DNA of 64,000 bases from RPQJ01 sp963726665 (GTDB taxonomy: Bacteria; Pseudomonadota; Gammaproteobacteria; Steroidobacterales; Steroidobacteraceae): assembly GCA_963726665.1 (NCBI GenBank), contig CAVSDW010000011.1, positions 186,001 to 250,000 on the forward strand. The letters run 5' to 3'. A program made the translations under genes and the position numbers. Below the pieces are notes generated by a model. The model did no database searches. It had not been told where the DNA came from and was given only the letters and a program-made list of their open reading frames with translations. The first letter of the stretch is position 1, and every line of letters starts with the position of its first letter. Shown here piece by piece: positions 24,984-34,618 of the stretch.

Positions 24984-25751
24984 TCAGAGAAGGATGGCCG
25001 TCACGATGTAATCGAGCACCAGCGTCGCCACGGCTGAGACGACGACGGTCCGGGTCGTTGCGCGCCCCACGCCTTCGGCGGTGGGCTCGGCATTGTAGCC
25101 TTCGAACACCGCGATGAAACTGCAGGCGATGCCGAAGACGAGTCCCTTGATGAGCCCCTCGCGCACGTCGGACAACTCGACGTAGCTGCGCATCTCGGAC
25201 CAGAACTGGCCGCGGTCGATGCCGAAGTACTGCACGCCGATCAGCTGCACGCCGAAGATGCTCACCATGACGAAGATCGCGGTGAGCAGCGGCATCGAGA
25301 TCACGCCGCCGAGGAAGCGCGGCAGCACCACCCGCTTCATCGGGTCCACGGCCATGATGTCCATCGCCGAGAGTTGGTCGGTCGCTCGCATCAGGCCGAT
25401 TTCCGAGGCGAGCGCCGTGCCCGCGCGCCCGGCGAAGAGCAGCGCCGTGACCACGGGCCCGAGTTCCTTCAGCAGCGTGAGGGCAGCGCCCGTGCCGAGC
25501 GACTCCTCGGAGCCGATGCGCGCCAGCAGGTCGTGGCCCTGCAGGCCCATGACCATGCCCACGAACAGGCCGCTCACCATGATGATCGCGAGCGAGAGCG
25601 CGCCTGCGTTGTAGATCTGATCGGCGACCAGCCGGGGCCGCAGCAGTCCCGTGGGCGTGATCCACAGCAGGCGGACGAAGAAGCGCGCCATGGCGCCTGC
25701 GCGCGCGAGGAAGTCGGCCATGCCCGTGATCAGTTCGCGGAGCAGGCTCAT
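24984..25751 (-). CDS. mlaE: MlaE, permease of the Mla lipid transporter
   Basis: 255-residue MlaE/YrbE permease with about five hydrophobic segments. Family landmarks are GLFVGMVMGLQGHDLL, the conserved elbow-helix segment GRAGTALASEIGLMRATDQ, MDIMAVDPMKRVVLPRFLGG, and a hydrophobic C-terminus (VVVSAVATLVLDYIVTAILL). A dimer pairs with MlaF ATPases and the MlaD ring to move phospholipids across the inner membrane. Its ATG overlaps the mlaF stop by 4 nt. Confidence 0.97.
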   Translation of the reverse strand: MSLLRELITGMADFLARAGAMARFFVRLLWITPTGLLRPRLVADQIYNAGALSLAIIMVSGLFVGMVMGLQGHDLLARIGSEESLGTGAALTLLKELGPVVTALLFAGRAGTALASEIGLMRATDQLSAMDIMAVDPMKRVVLPRFLGGVISMPLLTAIFVMVSIFGVQLIGVQYFGIDRGQFWSEMRSYVELSDVREGLIKGLVFGIACSFIAVFEGYNAEPTAEGVGRATTRTVVVSAVATLVLDYIVTAILL

Positions 25752-26605
25752 CGTGCGGCCTCGCCGGCGGCGAGCAGCTGGCCGTAATAGTCGGGCGCCG
25801 GGTAGTGGAACGGAACCGGGCCGTCGGCGAGCCCTTCCATGAACTGCCTGACGATCGGCGATGGATGATCGTGCAGTTCCTTCGGCGAGCCGCTTGCGAC
25901 CACCTGGCCTTCCGAAAGGATGTAGCTCTGGTCGGCGATCTGCGCGATCTCGCGCACGTCGTGCGAGACCACGATGCTCGAGATGCCGAGCGCATCGTTC
26001 AGCGAGCGGATGAGCCGCATCACCACGCCCATGGAGATCGGGTCGAGCCCGGCAAAGGGCTCGTCGTAGATGAGGATGTCCGGGTCCATGACGATCGCGC
26101 GGGCGAGCGCGACCCGCCGGGACATGCCGCCCGACAGCTGCTGCGGCAGGAGCCGCGCGGCGCCCCGCAGGCCCACGGCGTGCAGCTTGGTGAGCACCAG
26201 CGAGCGGACCAGCCGCTCCGGGAGCCTGGCATGCTCGCGCAGCGGGAAGGCGACGTTCTCGAACACGTCGATGTCCGTGAGCAGCGCGCCGTTCTGGAAC
26301 AGCATTCCCATGCGGCGCCTGAGCGCGTAGAGCTCGCGCCGCCCGAGACCGGCGACGTCCTGCCCGTCCACCACGACGGTGCCGGCATCGGCGCGGATCT
26401 GCCCGGTGATGAGCCTCAAGAGCGTGGTCTTGCCCGTGCCGCTCGGACCCATGATGGCCGTGACCTCGCCCCGCCGGATCTCGACGTCGAGGCCGCGGAA
26501 GACCGGCTTGTGGTCGACGGCGTAATGCACGCCGCTCAGGGCGGCGACGTTGCCACCTGCCGCGACCGCACCGCGGTTGCCCGCAAAGCCGTTCCGAGTG
26601 CCCAT
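25748..26605 (-). CDS. mlaF: MlaF, ATPase of the Mla lipid transporter
   Basis: ABC ATPase of 285 residues. Walker A is GPSGTGKTTLL, the signature is LSGGMSRRVALARAI, Walker B is ILIYDEPFAGLDP, and the switch His is in IVVSHDVREI. The C-terminal extension after about residue 255 is the part that clasps the neighbouring MlaF and MlaB. ATG 26605 has GGAG 5 nt upstream. It opens the mla operon and diverges from the suf regulator across 157 bp. Confidence 0.96.
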   Translation of the reverse strand: MGTRNGFAGNRGAVAAGGNVAALSGVHYAVDHKPVFRGLDVEIRRGEVTAIMGPSGTGKTTLLRLITGQIRADAGTVVVDGQDVAGLGRRELYALRRRMGMLFQNGALLTDIDVFENVAFPLREHARLPERLVRSLVLTKLHAVGLRGAARLLPQQLSGGMSRRVALARAIVMDPDILIYDEPFAGLDPISMGVVMRLIRSLNDALGISSIVVSHDVREIAQIADQSYILSEGQVVASGSPKELHDHPSPIVRQFMEGLADGPVPFHYPAPDYYGQLLAAGEAAR

Positions 26606-26707
26606 GATTCTCCGCAATTCGCGCCCGGCGGACGCCGTAGACGCCTGTTTCGACCCGCGGGATTGTATCAGGTTCAACCCTGGCGACCGGCGACCCCGCC
26701 GGGCGTT

Positions 26708-26745
26708 TTGCCTGACGGCGCCATTAGTACTAAAATCGTACCAAT
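26708..26745 (+). promoter_or_regulatory. suf promoter with overlapping palindromic operator
   Basis: A sigma-70-like promoter reads TTGCCT (26708-26713), a 17-bp spacer, then TAAAAT (26731-26736). An imperfect inverted repeat, ATTAGTAC (26723-26730), 7 nt, GTACCAAT (26738-26745), lies over the -10, with 7 of 8 positions symmetric. It is 18 bp before the Rrf2-family start codon, where an autorepressing regulator would bind. Function is inferred from position and symmetry. Confidence 0.7.
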
Positions 26746-26762
26746 TCTGGAATCCCCCCAAC

Positions 26763-27242
26763 ATGCTGCGCATTAGCAAGCTCACCGACTACGGCACGGT
26801 CATCCTCGCCTGCCTCGCCTCACCGCCCGGGCGTCGCCACACGGCGACCCAGGTGGCGGAGCAGACGCGCCTCGGCCTGCCCACGGTGAGCAAGCTCCTC
26901 AAGAATTTTCACCGCGCCGGCCTGGTGACCTCGGTGCGCGGTGCGCACGGCGGATACGAGCTGGCGCGGCCCGCGCACCAGATCAGCGCGGCCTCGATCA
27001 TCGACGCGATCGAGGGACCCGTCGCGATCACGGAATGCAGTGGCGATCACAGCGCCTGCGACTTCGAGACCATGTGCAGCACCGGCAGCTCCTGGCAGCG
27101 CATCAACGACGCCATCCGCAGTTCGCTCGACGGCATCTCGCTCGCCCAGCTTTCGGGCCAGGAAGCCGTCGCCGTCTGGCGACCACACCTCGCGGGCGCC
27201 GTCCGTCGAGCGGGCGCGACACGCACCGGCGGACGGCCCTGA
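26763..27242 (+). CDS. Rrf2-family regulator of the suf operon
   Basis: 159 residues. The N-terminal winged helix-turn-helix is recognised from MLRISKLTDYGTVILACLA and VSKLLKNFHRAGLVTSVRGA-type sequence ending HGGYELARP. Three cysteines in ECSGDHSACDFETMC (spacing C-x6-C-x5-C) match the Fe-S cluster ligands of IscR-like proteins. It should therefore sense Fe-S status through its own cluster and control the suf genes that follow directly (10 bp to sufB). A palindrome over its promoter suggests autoregulation. The last 20 residues are basic and Ala/Gly-rich. Confidence 0.93.
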   Translation: MLRISKLTDYGTVILACLASPPGRRHTATQVAEQTRLGLPTVSKLLKNFHRAGLVTSVRGAHGGYELARPAHQISAASIIDAIEGPVAITECSGDHSACDFETMCSTGSSWQRINDAIRSSLDGISLAQLSGQEAVAVWRPHLAGAVRRAGATRTGGRP

Positions 27243-27252
27243 GGAACGCCCA

Positions 27253-28701
<1,449 letters not shown>

Positions 28702-28722
28702 CGGCCCGAAGGGAGACGAAAC

Positions 28723-29474
<752 letters not shown>

Positions 29475-29478
<4 letters not shown>

Positions 29479-30783
29479 ACGCCGTCGTCGCTCACTCGAC
29501 GCTTGCTCAGTACCAGGCGGCATTCGATTCCGCCCGGGACGGCACTGCGGAGACGGCCACGTCCCGGCTGGCCGCGTTCGAGCGCTTCGTGGAGGCCGGG
29601 TTCCCCTCGCCACGCGACGAAGCCTGGAAGTACACCAGCCTGCGACGCCTCGAGACACGGAGATTCTCGGACCCGGCGACTGGCGCCGCTCCAGTGGCCA
29701 CCTCCGCGCCGGCCGTTTCGGCCGCGGGAGCGTTCGTGAGCGTCGTGAACGGACGCGTGACTGAAGTGCCGGACACGCGCCTCGCGAAGCTGCAGGGAAT
29801 CCGCGTCCGCACGCTCGCCGGGGCGCTCGCCGACGGCGAGCCACAGAGCGCGCTGCTGCGCGTCCCGACGGGCGGCGGCACGGAACGCTTCGCAGCACTG
29901 AACACTGCGCTGTGCGCGGACGCGGTCGTCGTCGACATCGCCGAGGATGCGCGGCCGGAGGCGGCGTTGCACGTCTCCCTGCAGGCCACGGGCGACTCGA
30001 GCATGAGCCACCCGCGCCTGCTCGTTCGCGCCGGCCGCAATTCTTCGGCGCAGATCGTCATCCACCACTCGGGGGACGACGCGGGCGAGCGATTCGTGAA
30101 CTCATTCATCGATATCGAGGCCGGGCCCGACTCGGTGCTTCGTATCTACCGGCAACAGGTCCACGGCTCACGCACCTTTCTCGTCGAGCGCATCGAGGCG
30201 ACGCTCGGCCAGCGCGCGCAGCTCGCCGTGCACGATGCCGAACTCGGAGCCTCGCTGGCCAGGCTCGACCTCCACGTGCGACTCACGGCGCCCGGTGCGT
30301 CTGCGCAGTTGAACGGCCTGTTCCTGGCCGACGGCGCGCGCCACCTCGACGCCCACGTTCGGGTCGACCATCTCGCGCCGGAAACACGCAGCCTCGTGGA
30401 TTATCGCGGCGTCGCGGCCTCCCGCGGCCGGGCCGTGTTCAACGGCAAGGCCGTGGTCCACGCCGGCGCGCAGAAGTCGCAGGCGCGGCAGGTCAGCCGT
30501 AACCTGCTGCTCTCGGCTGGGCGCGGAGATCGACACCAAGCCCGAGCTCGAGATCTACGCGGACGACGTCCAGTGCAGCCACGGTGCGACGACTGGACAA
30601 CTCGACCCGGCCGCCCTCTTCTACCTGCGCTCCCGCGGCCTCGACGAGACCGAGGCGAGGAGCGCACTCACACGGGCATTCGCCGGGGCTGTCCTCTCGC
30701 GCATGGACCTGCCCGCGTTCGCCGAGGCCGTGCACGCGATCCTCGACGACCGCCTCGACAGGATCCTGGAGTCGCCGCCATGA
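29475..30783 (+). CDS. sufD: SufD, Fe-S scaffold subunit, with an apparent one-base frameshift
   Basis: N-terminal helical part (SPRDEAWKYTSLRRLETRRF) and beta-helix core (YRGVAASRGRAVFNGKAVVH) are typical of SufD. After QARQVSRNLLLS the start frame turns to nonsense. The expected continuation, EIDTKPELEIYADDVQCSHG and then ALFYLRSRGLDETEAR, is found one frame over, up to the TGA at 30783. One extra G in the GGG at 30519-30521 explains it. Left as is, the first frame stays open straight through the sufS start, which would give a false SufD-SufS fusion of about 850 residues. Restored length is about 435 residues. ATG 29475 overlaps the sufC stop. Confidence 0.9.
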
Positions 30784-32033
30784 GCGTCGTCGCCCCAGTC
30801 GCGGTCGGGCGGACGGCGCTCGACATCGAGGCGATACGCCGCGAGTTTCCGGTGCTGGCGCGCCGTGTCCACGGCAAGCCACTGTGCTACCTGGACAACG
30901 CGGCGTCGAGCCAGCGCCCGCAGCGCGTCATCGACGCGATCTCCAACTACTACGAGACCTCCCACGCCAACGTCCACCGTGGGGTGCACGCCCTGAGCCA
31001 GGAGGCCACCGACCTGTTCGAGGGCGCGCGCGAGAAGCTGCGCCGGTTCGTGAACGCCCGATCGACCCGTGAGATGGTCTTCGTGCGTGGTACGACCGAG
31101 GCGATCAACCTGGTCGCCCAGAGCTATGCGCGGCCGCGGCTCGGCCCCGGCGACGAAATCCTGATCTCCTGGCTCGAGCACCACGCCAACATCGTCCCCT
31201 GGCAGATGGTCTGCGAGCAGACCGGCGCGTGCCTGCGCGTGATCCCCATGACGCAGTCGGGCGAAGTGGACTTCGAGGCATTCCGCTCGCTGATCGGCGA
31301 GCGAACGCGCCTGCTCGCCCTCACCCACGTCTCGAACGCGCTCGGCACCGTCGTGCCCGTCCGGCACTTCATCGCGGAGGCCCGCCGCCACGGTGTCCCG
31401 GTGCTGCTCGACGGGGCGCAGGCCGTGCCGCACCTTCCCGTGGACGTCCAGGAACTCGACTGCGATTTCTACTGCTTCTCCGGCCACAAGATGTGCGGCC
31501 CGACCGGCATCGGCGTGCTCTACGGCCGTGAAGCGCTGCTCCAATCGATGCCGCCGTGGCAGGGTGGCGGCGACATGATCCTGGCGGTGAGCTTCGAGCG
31601 CACGATCTACAACGACCTGCCGTGGAAGTTCGAGGCCGGGACGCCGCACATCGCCGGCGCGATCGGGCTCGGTGCCGCCGTCGACTACCTGGAGGAACTC
31701 GGGCTCGACCGCATCGCCGCGGCGGAGCACGAGCTGCTCGAATACGCGACGGCACGCCTCTCGGCCCTGGCTGGTCTCGAGATCGTGGGCACGGCGCCGG
31801 AGAAGGCCGCCGTGGTCTCGTTCAAGCTCGGGGCCATCCATCCGCACGACCTCGGCACGATCCTGGACATGGAGGGCGTGGCGATCCGCACCGGCCACCA
31901 CTGCGCCATGCCGGTCATGGAGTTCTACGGCCTCCCGGCGACGGCGCGCGCGTCGTTCGCCTTCTACAATACGCGCGGAGAGGTCGACCGGCTGGTCGCC
32001 GCACTGCGTGTCGCGCAGGAGATGCTCGGCTGA
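30780..32033 (+). CDS. sufS: SufS, cysteine desulfurase
   Basis: Pyridoxal-phosphate enzyme of 417 residues, group II. Landmarks are GKPLCYLDNAASSQRP, NVHRGVHALSQEAT, the PLP-binding Lys in YCFSGHKMCGPTGIG, and the sulfur-carrying Cys in AIRTGHHCAMPVME. It takes sulfur from cysteine as an enzyme-bound persulfide and passes it to SufU (SufE is absent here). ATG 30780 overlaps the sufD stop (ATGA) and the gene overlaps sufU, so translation is coupled. Confidence 0.97.
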   Translation: MSVVAPVAVGRTALDIEAIRREFPVLARRVHGKPLCYLDNAASSQRPQRVIDAISNYYETSHANVHRGVHALSQEATDLFEGAREKLRRFVNARSTREMVFVRGTTEAINLVAQSYARPRLGPGDEILISWLEHHANIVPWQMVCEQTGACLRVIPMTQSGEVDFEAFRSLIGERTRLLALTHVSNALGTVVPVRHFIAEARRHGVPVLLDGAQAVPHLPVDVQELDCDFYCFSGHKMCGPTGIGVLYGREALLQSMPPWQGGGDMILAVSFERTIYNDLPWKFEAGTPHIAGAIGLGAAVDYLEELGLDRIAAAEHELLEYATARLSALAGLEIVGTAPEKAAVVSFKLGAIHPHDLGTILDMEGVAIRTGHHCAMPVMEFYGLPATARASFAFYNTRGEVDRLVAALRVAQEMLG

Positions 32034-32479
32034 TGGACCTGAACGACCTCTATCGCGACGTGATCGTGGATCACAACCGCACGCCGCGGAATTTCCGCCC
32101 GATGCCGGACGCGGACTGCCACGCCGAAGGGTTCAATCCGCTCTGCGGCGACCGCCTGACCATCTACGTGAAGCTCGAAGGCGACGTGATCCGGGACGTC
32201 TCGTTCCAGGGCAGTGGTTGCGCGATCTCGGTCGCCTCCGCCTCGCTCCTCACCGAAAGCGTGAAGGGGCGGTCGGTCGAGGACGCCGGACGACTCTTCG
32301 GCACCATGCACGCGATGCTGACCCACGACGATGCCGAGGTGGACGTGGCGGGCCTCGGCAAGCTCGGCGCACTCTCCGGCGTGCGCCAGTTTCCGTCGCG
32401 CGTGAAGTGCGCGAGTCTGTGCTGGCACACGCTCGACGCGGCCCTGCACCGGCAGACCGAGCCGGTGCGGACCGAGTAA
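32033..32479 (+). CDS. sufU: SufU, zinc-type sulfur acceptor of SufS
   Basis: 148 residues of the IscU/NifU N-terminal family. Three conserved cysteines lie in GFNPLCGDRLTIYV, FQGSGCAISVASASLL and RVKCASLCWHTLDAAL. The insertion around the second-to-third cysteines and the GDRLTIY motif fit SufU, which uses a zinc ion to accept persulfide from SufS, rather than the scaffold IscU. It replaces SufE in this operon. The ATG shares one base with the sufS stop (TGATG). Confidence 0.93.
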   Translation: MDLNDLYRDVIVDHNRTPRNFRPMPDADCHAEGFNPLCGDRLTIYVKLEGDVIRDVSFQGSGCAISVASASLLTESVKGRSVEDAGRLFGTMHAMLTHDDAEVDVAGLGKLGALSGVRQFPSRVKCASLCWHTLDAALHRQTEPVRTE

Positions 32480-32492
32480 CGGGAGGCGCGAC

Positions 32493-33041
32493 GTGTACGG
32501 GCAGGACAACGAGCCGGTCACCTTCACCCGCGACGTGGACGCGATCATCGTGCCCGCGGGACTCGCCGTGAAGCTCCGCCAGGGCCAGCAGGGTTTCATC
32601 ACGCAGGCGCTCGGCGGCAGCTTCACCGTCTACGTCGAAGGCAACCTGTTCCGCATCGCGGGCAAGGACGCGGACGCGCTCGGCAAGGACGCCGTCGACG
32701 TGCCGCAGCTGCCACCGAACGCGAGCGACGACGACGTGCGCGGGCTCGCCTGGCAGCAGATGAAGACCTGCTATGACCCGGAGATCCCGATCAACGTCGT
32801 CGACCTCGGGCTCGTGTACTCGTGCGACGTCACCTCCGAACCCGACGGCCGTGTCGTCGCGGTGACCATGACGCTGACCGCGCCTGGCTGCGGAATGGGC
32901 GACGTGCTGGTGCAGGACGTGCGCGAGAAAGTCGAGATCATCCCGACCGTGAAGCGGGCCGACGTCGAACTCGTGTTCGACCCGCCCTGGGACCAGTCGA
33001 TGATGTCGGAAGCCGCGCGGCTGCAGACGGGGATGATGTGA
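32493..33041 (+). CDS. sufT: SufT, MIP18/DUF59-type Fe-S maturation factor
   Basis: 182 residues. The N-terminal 75 residues are a SufT-specific extension (FITQALGGSFTVYVEGNLFR). The C-terminal part is a DUF59 domain: CYDPEIPINVVDLGLVYSCD and the conserved Cys in LTAPGCGMGDVLVQDVREKV. SufT is linked to maturation of Fe-S proteins. GTG 32493 has GGGAGG just upstream. The stop overlaps the Rieske gene start by 4 nt. Confidence 0.93.
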   Translation: MYGQDNEPVTFTRDVDAIIVPAGLAVKLRQGQQGFITQALGGSFTVYVEGNLFRIAGKDADALGKDAVDVPQLPPNASDDDVRGLAWQQMKTCYDPEIPINVVDLGLVYSCDVTSEPDGRVVAVTMTLTAPGCGMGDVLVQDVREKVEIIPTVKRADVELVFDPPWDQSMMSEAARLQTGMM

Positions 33042-33346
33042 GCTGGGTACGTGTCGGGCCGGTCGCGTCCATCCCGCCGGGCGACCACGCCTCGGCCGAG
33101 GTGGACGGAAGGTTCGTGGCCGTATTCAACGTCGGCGGCGAGTTCCTGGCGGTCGAGGACGTCTGCACGCACGACGGCGGCGGGCTCGCCGGCGGGCCGC
33201 TCGAAGGCGACCAGGTGACCTGCCCGCGCCATGGCGCGCGATTCTGCCTGCGCACCGGCCGGGCCCTCTCGCCGCCCGCCTACGAGCCGGTACGGTGTTA
33301 TGAGACCCGGGTCGTTGATGGCCAGGTGGAGGTGAAGGAACCATGA
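33038..33346 (+). CDS. Rieske-type [2Fe-2S] ferredoxin
   Basis: 102 residues. The cluster ligands are CTHDGG and CPRHGARF (C-x-H and C-x2-H, 17 residues apart), the pattern of soluble Rieske ferredoxins of dioxygenase or nitrite-reductase-small-subunit type. It starts at GTG 33038 within the sufT stop (GTGA) and ends in the start of the sixA gene. Placement at the end of a suf operon suggests a redox role in cluster assembly, but the partner is unknown. No signal peptide or membrane segment is present. Confidence 0.92.
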   Translation: MSWVRVGPVASIPPGDHASAEVDGRFVAVFNVGGEFLAVEDVCTHDGGGLAGGPLEGDQVTCPRHGARFCLRTGRALSPPAYEPVRCYETRVVDGQVEVKEP

Positions 33347-33840
33347 TGCGCCTGACACTCGTTCGCCACGCGAAATCCGACACACCGCTGCCGGGCCAGC
33401 AGGACTGGGACCGGCCGCTCAACCGGCGCGGTCAGCAGGACGCACCCGAGATGGCGCGACGCCTGCGTGCGCGGAAGCTGAAGCCCGACCTGATCCTTTC
33501 GAGCCCGGCCGTGCGCGCGCTCACGACGGCGACGATCATGGTGCGTGAGCTCAAGGTTCCGGCGAGCCTCGTGGCCCAGGACGAGCGGCTCTACCTCGCC
33601 TCCCCCACCGACCTCCTCGCCGTGGTCCGCGAGCTGGGCGGCGATGCGCCGCACCTGATGGTGTTCGGGCACAACCCGGGCATGACCGATTTCGCGAACC
33701 GGCTGTCGGCGGGCGATCACATGGACAACATGCCGACCTGCGCCGTGTTCACGGCGACGTTTGCCATCGGCGACTGGAGCGAGCTCGACTGGGGCAGCGG
33801 GCAGGACGCCGAGTTCGATTATCCCAGGAACCTGGCCTAG
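33346..33840 (+). CDS. sixA: SixA-like histidine phosphatase
   Basis: 164 residues. The phospho-accepting motif is LVRHAKS, the second Arg is in LSSPAVRALTTA, and the second catalytic His is in MVFGHNPGMTDFANRL, so the active site is complete. SixA removes phosphate from the His of phosphorelay or PTS proteins. Two ATGs occur in tandem (33343 and 33346); the second is better spaced from AAGGA. It is translationally coupled to the Rieske gene at the end of the suf operon and its stop overlaps the convergent SDR stop. Confidence 0.9.
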   Translation: MRLTLVRHAKSDTPLPGQQDWDRPLNRRGQQDAPEMARRLRARKLKPDLILSSPAVRALTTATIMVRELKVPASLVAQDERLYLASPTDLLAVVRELGGDAPHLMVFGHNPGMTDFANRLSAGDHMDNMPTCAVFTATFAIGDWSELDWGSGQDAEFDYPRNLA

Positions 33841-34544
33841 ACCCGCCCGGGCACCGCGATCGCGGCCCCTGTCACGGCACGGGCCGCGTCCGACGCGAGG
33901 AATGCCGCGACCTCCGCAATCGCCTCCGGTTTCACCCAGCGCGTGAAGTCCGCATCCGGCATGTCCTCGCGATTCCTCGCCGTGTCGATGATGGACGGCA
34001 GGATGGCGTTGACCGTGATGCCGCGGTCCTTGAGCTCCTCGGCCAGGCTCTCGGTCAGCTTCTGAACACCGGCCTTCGATGCAGCGTACGCGCCCATGCC
34101 CGCGCCCGCGCGCCCCGCTGCAGCTCCCGCACCGATGTTCACGATGCTGCCGCGCCCACGCTCAATGAGTGCCGGAAGCGCGACCTTGCAGCTCACGACC
34201 GTCGTGCGCAGGTTCATCCGGTAGAGCTGGTCCCAGGTATCGACCGAGCCCTCGAGCAGGGTCTGCCACTGGAAACCGCCGGCCACGTTGACCAGCACGT
34301 CGATGCCGCCGAAGCGCATCGCCGCTGCCGCCATCGCCCTGCGGCTCGATTCGACGTCGCCCAGGTCCACGCCCCCGATGAAGAGGTGCTTCGCGCCCAG
34401 GTCTCTCTGCAGGTCCGCGGGCGGATGCTGGGCCAGGTCGAACAGTGCCAGCTGCGCTCCGCGCACCGCGAAGTGCCGCGCAACCGCCATCCCCAGCGAC
34501 CCGAAAGCGCCCGTCACCACCACGACCTGTTTCTGCGATTCCAT
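33837..34544 (-). CDS. Short-chain dehydrogenase/reductase
   Basis: 235 residues. The dinucleotide motif is TGAFGSLG, the structural segment is NVAGG (usually NNAG), the catalytic Ser is in SIVNIGAGAA, and YAASK supplies Tyr and Lys. The C-terminus ends TGAAIAVPGRV. It should oxidise or reduce a hydroxyl/carbonyl with NAD(P); the substrate cannot be inferred. The region where the usual SS-x-x-G holds Ser is Gly-rich, so the exact catalytic Ser is uncertain. The stop codon overlaps that of sixA at a CTAG. Confidence 0.88.
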   Translation of the reverse strand: MESQKQVVVVTGAFGSLGMAVARHFAVRGAQLALFDLAQHPPADLQRDLGAKHLFIGGVDLGDVESSRRAMAAAAMRFGGIDVLVNVAGGFQWQTLLEGSVDTWDQLYRMNLRTTVVSCKVALPALIERGRGSIVNIGAGAAAGRAGAGMGAYAASKAGVQKLTESLAEELKDRGITVNAILPSIIDTARNREDMPDADFTRWVKPEAIAEVAAFLASDAARAVTGAAIAVPGRV

Positions 34545-34558
34545 GGGTCGGGTTCCGC

Positions 34559-34600
34559 CTATCCGCTAATACTATCCGCTATCACTATCCGCTATCCGCT
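34559..34600. repeat. TATCCGCTA short-repeat array, copy 1
   Basis: Four copies of TATCCGCT in 42 bp, linked by A, AATAC or ATCAC. It lies in the 74-bp gap between the SDR start and the sdaA stop. Related arrays are at 43248-43277 and 46085-46112. The units are not a perfect tandem repeat, and their phase changes between copies. Confidence 0.85.
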
Positions 34601-34618
34601 CACCGCCAGTCACTTCCC

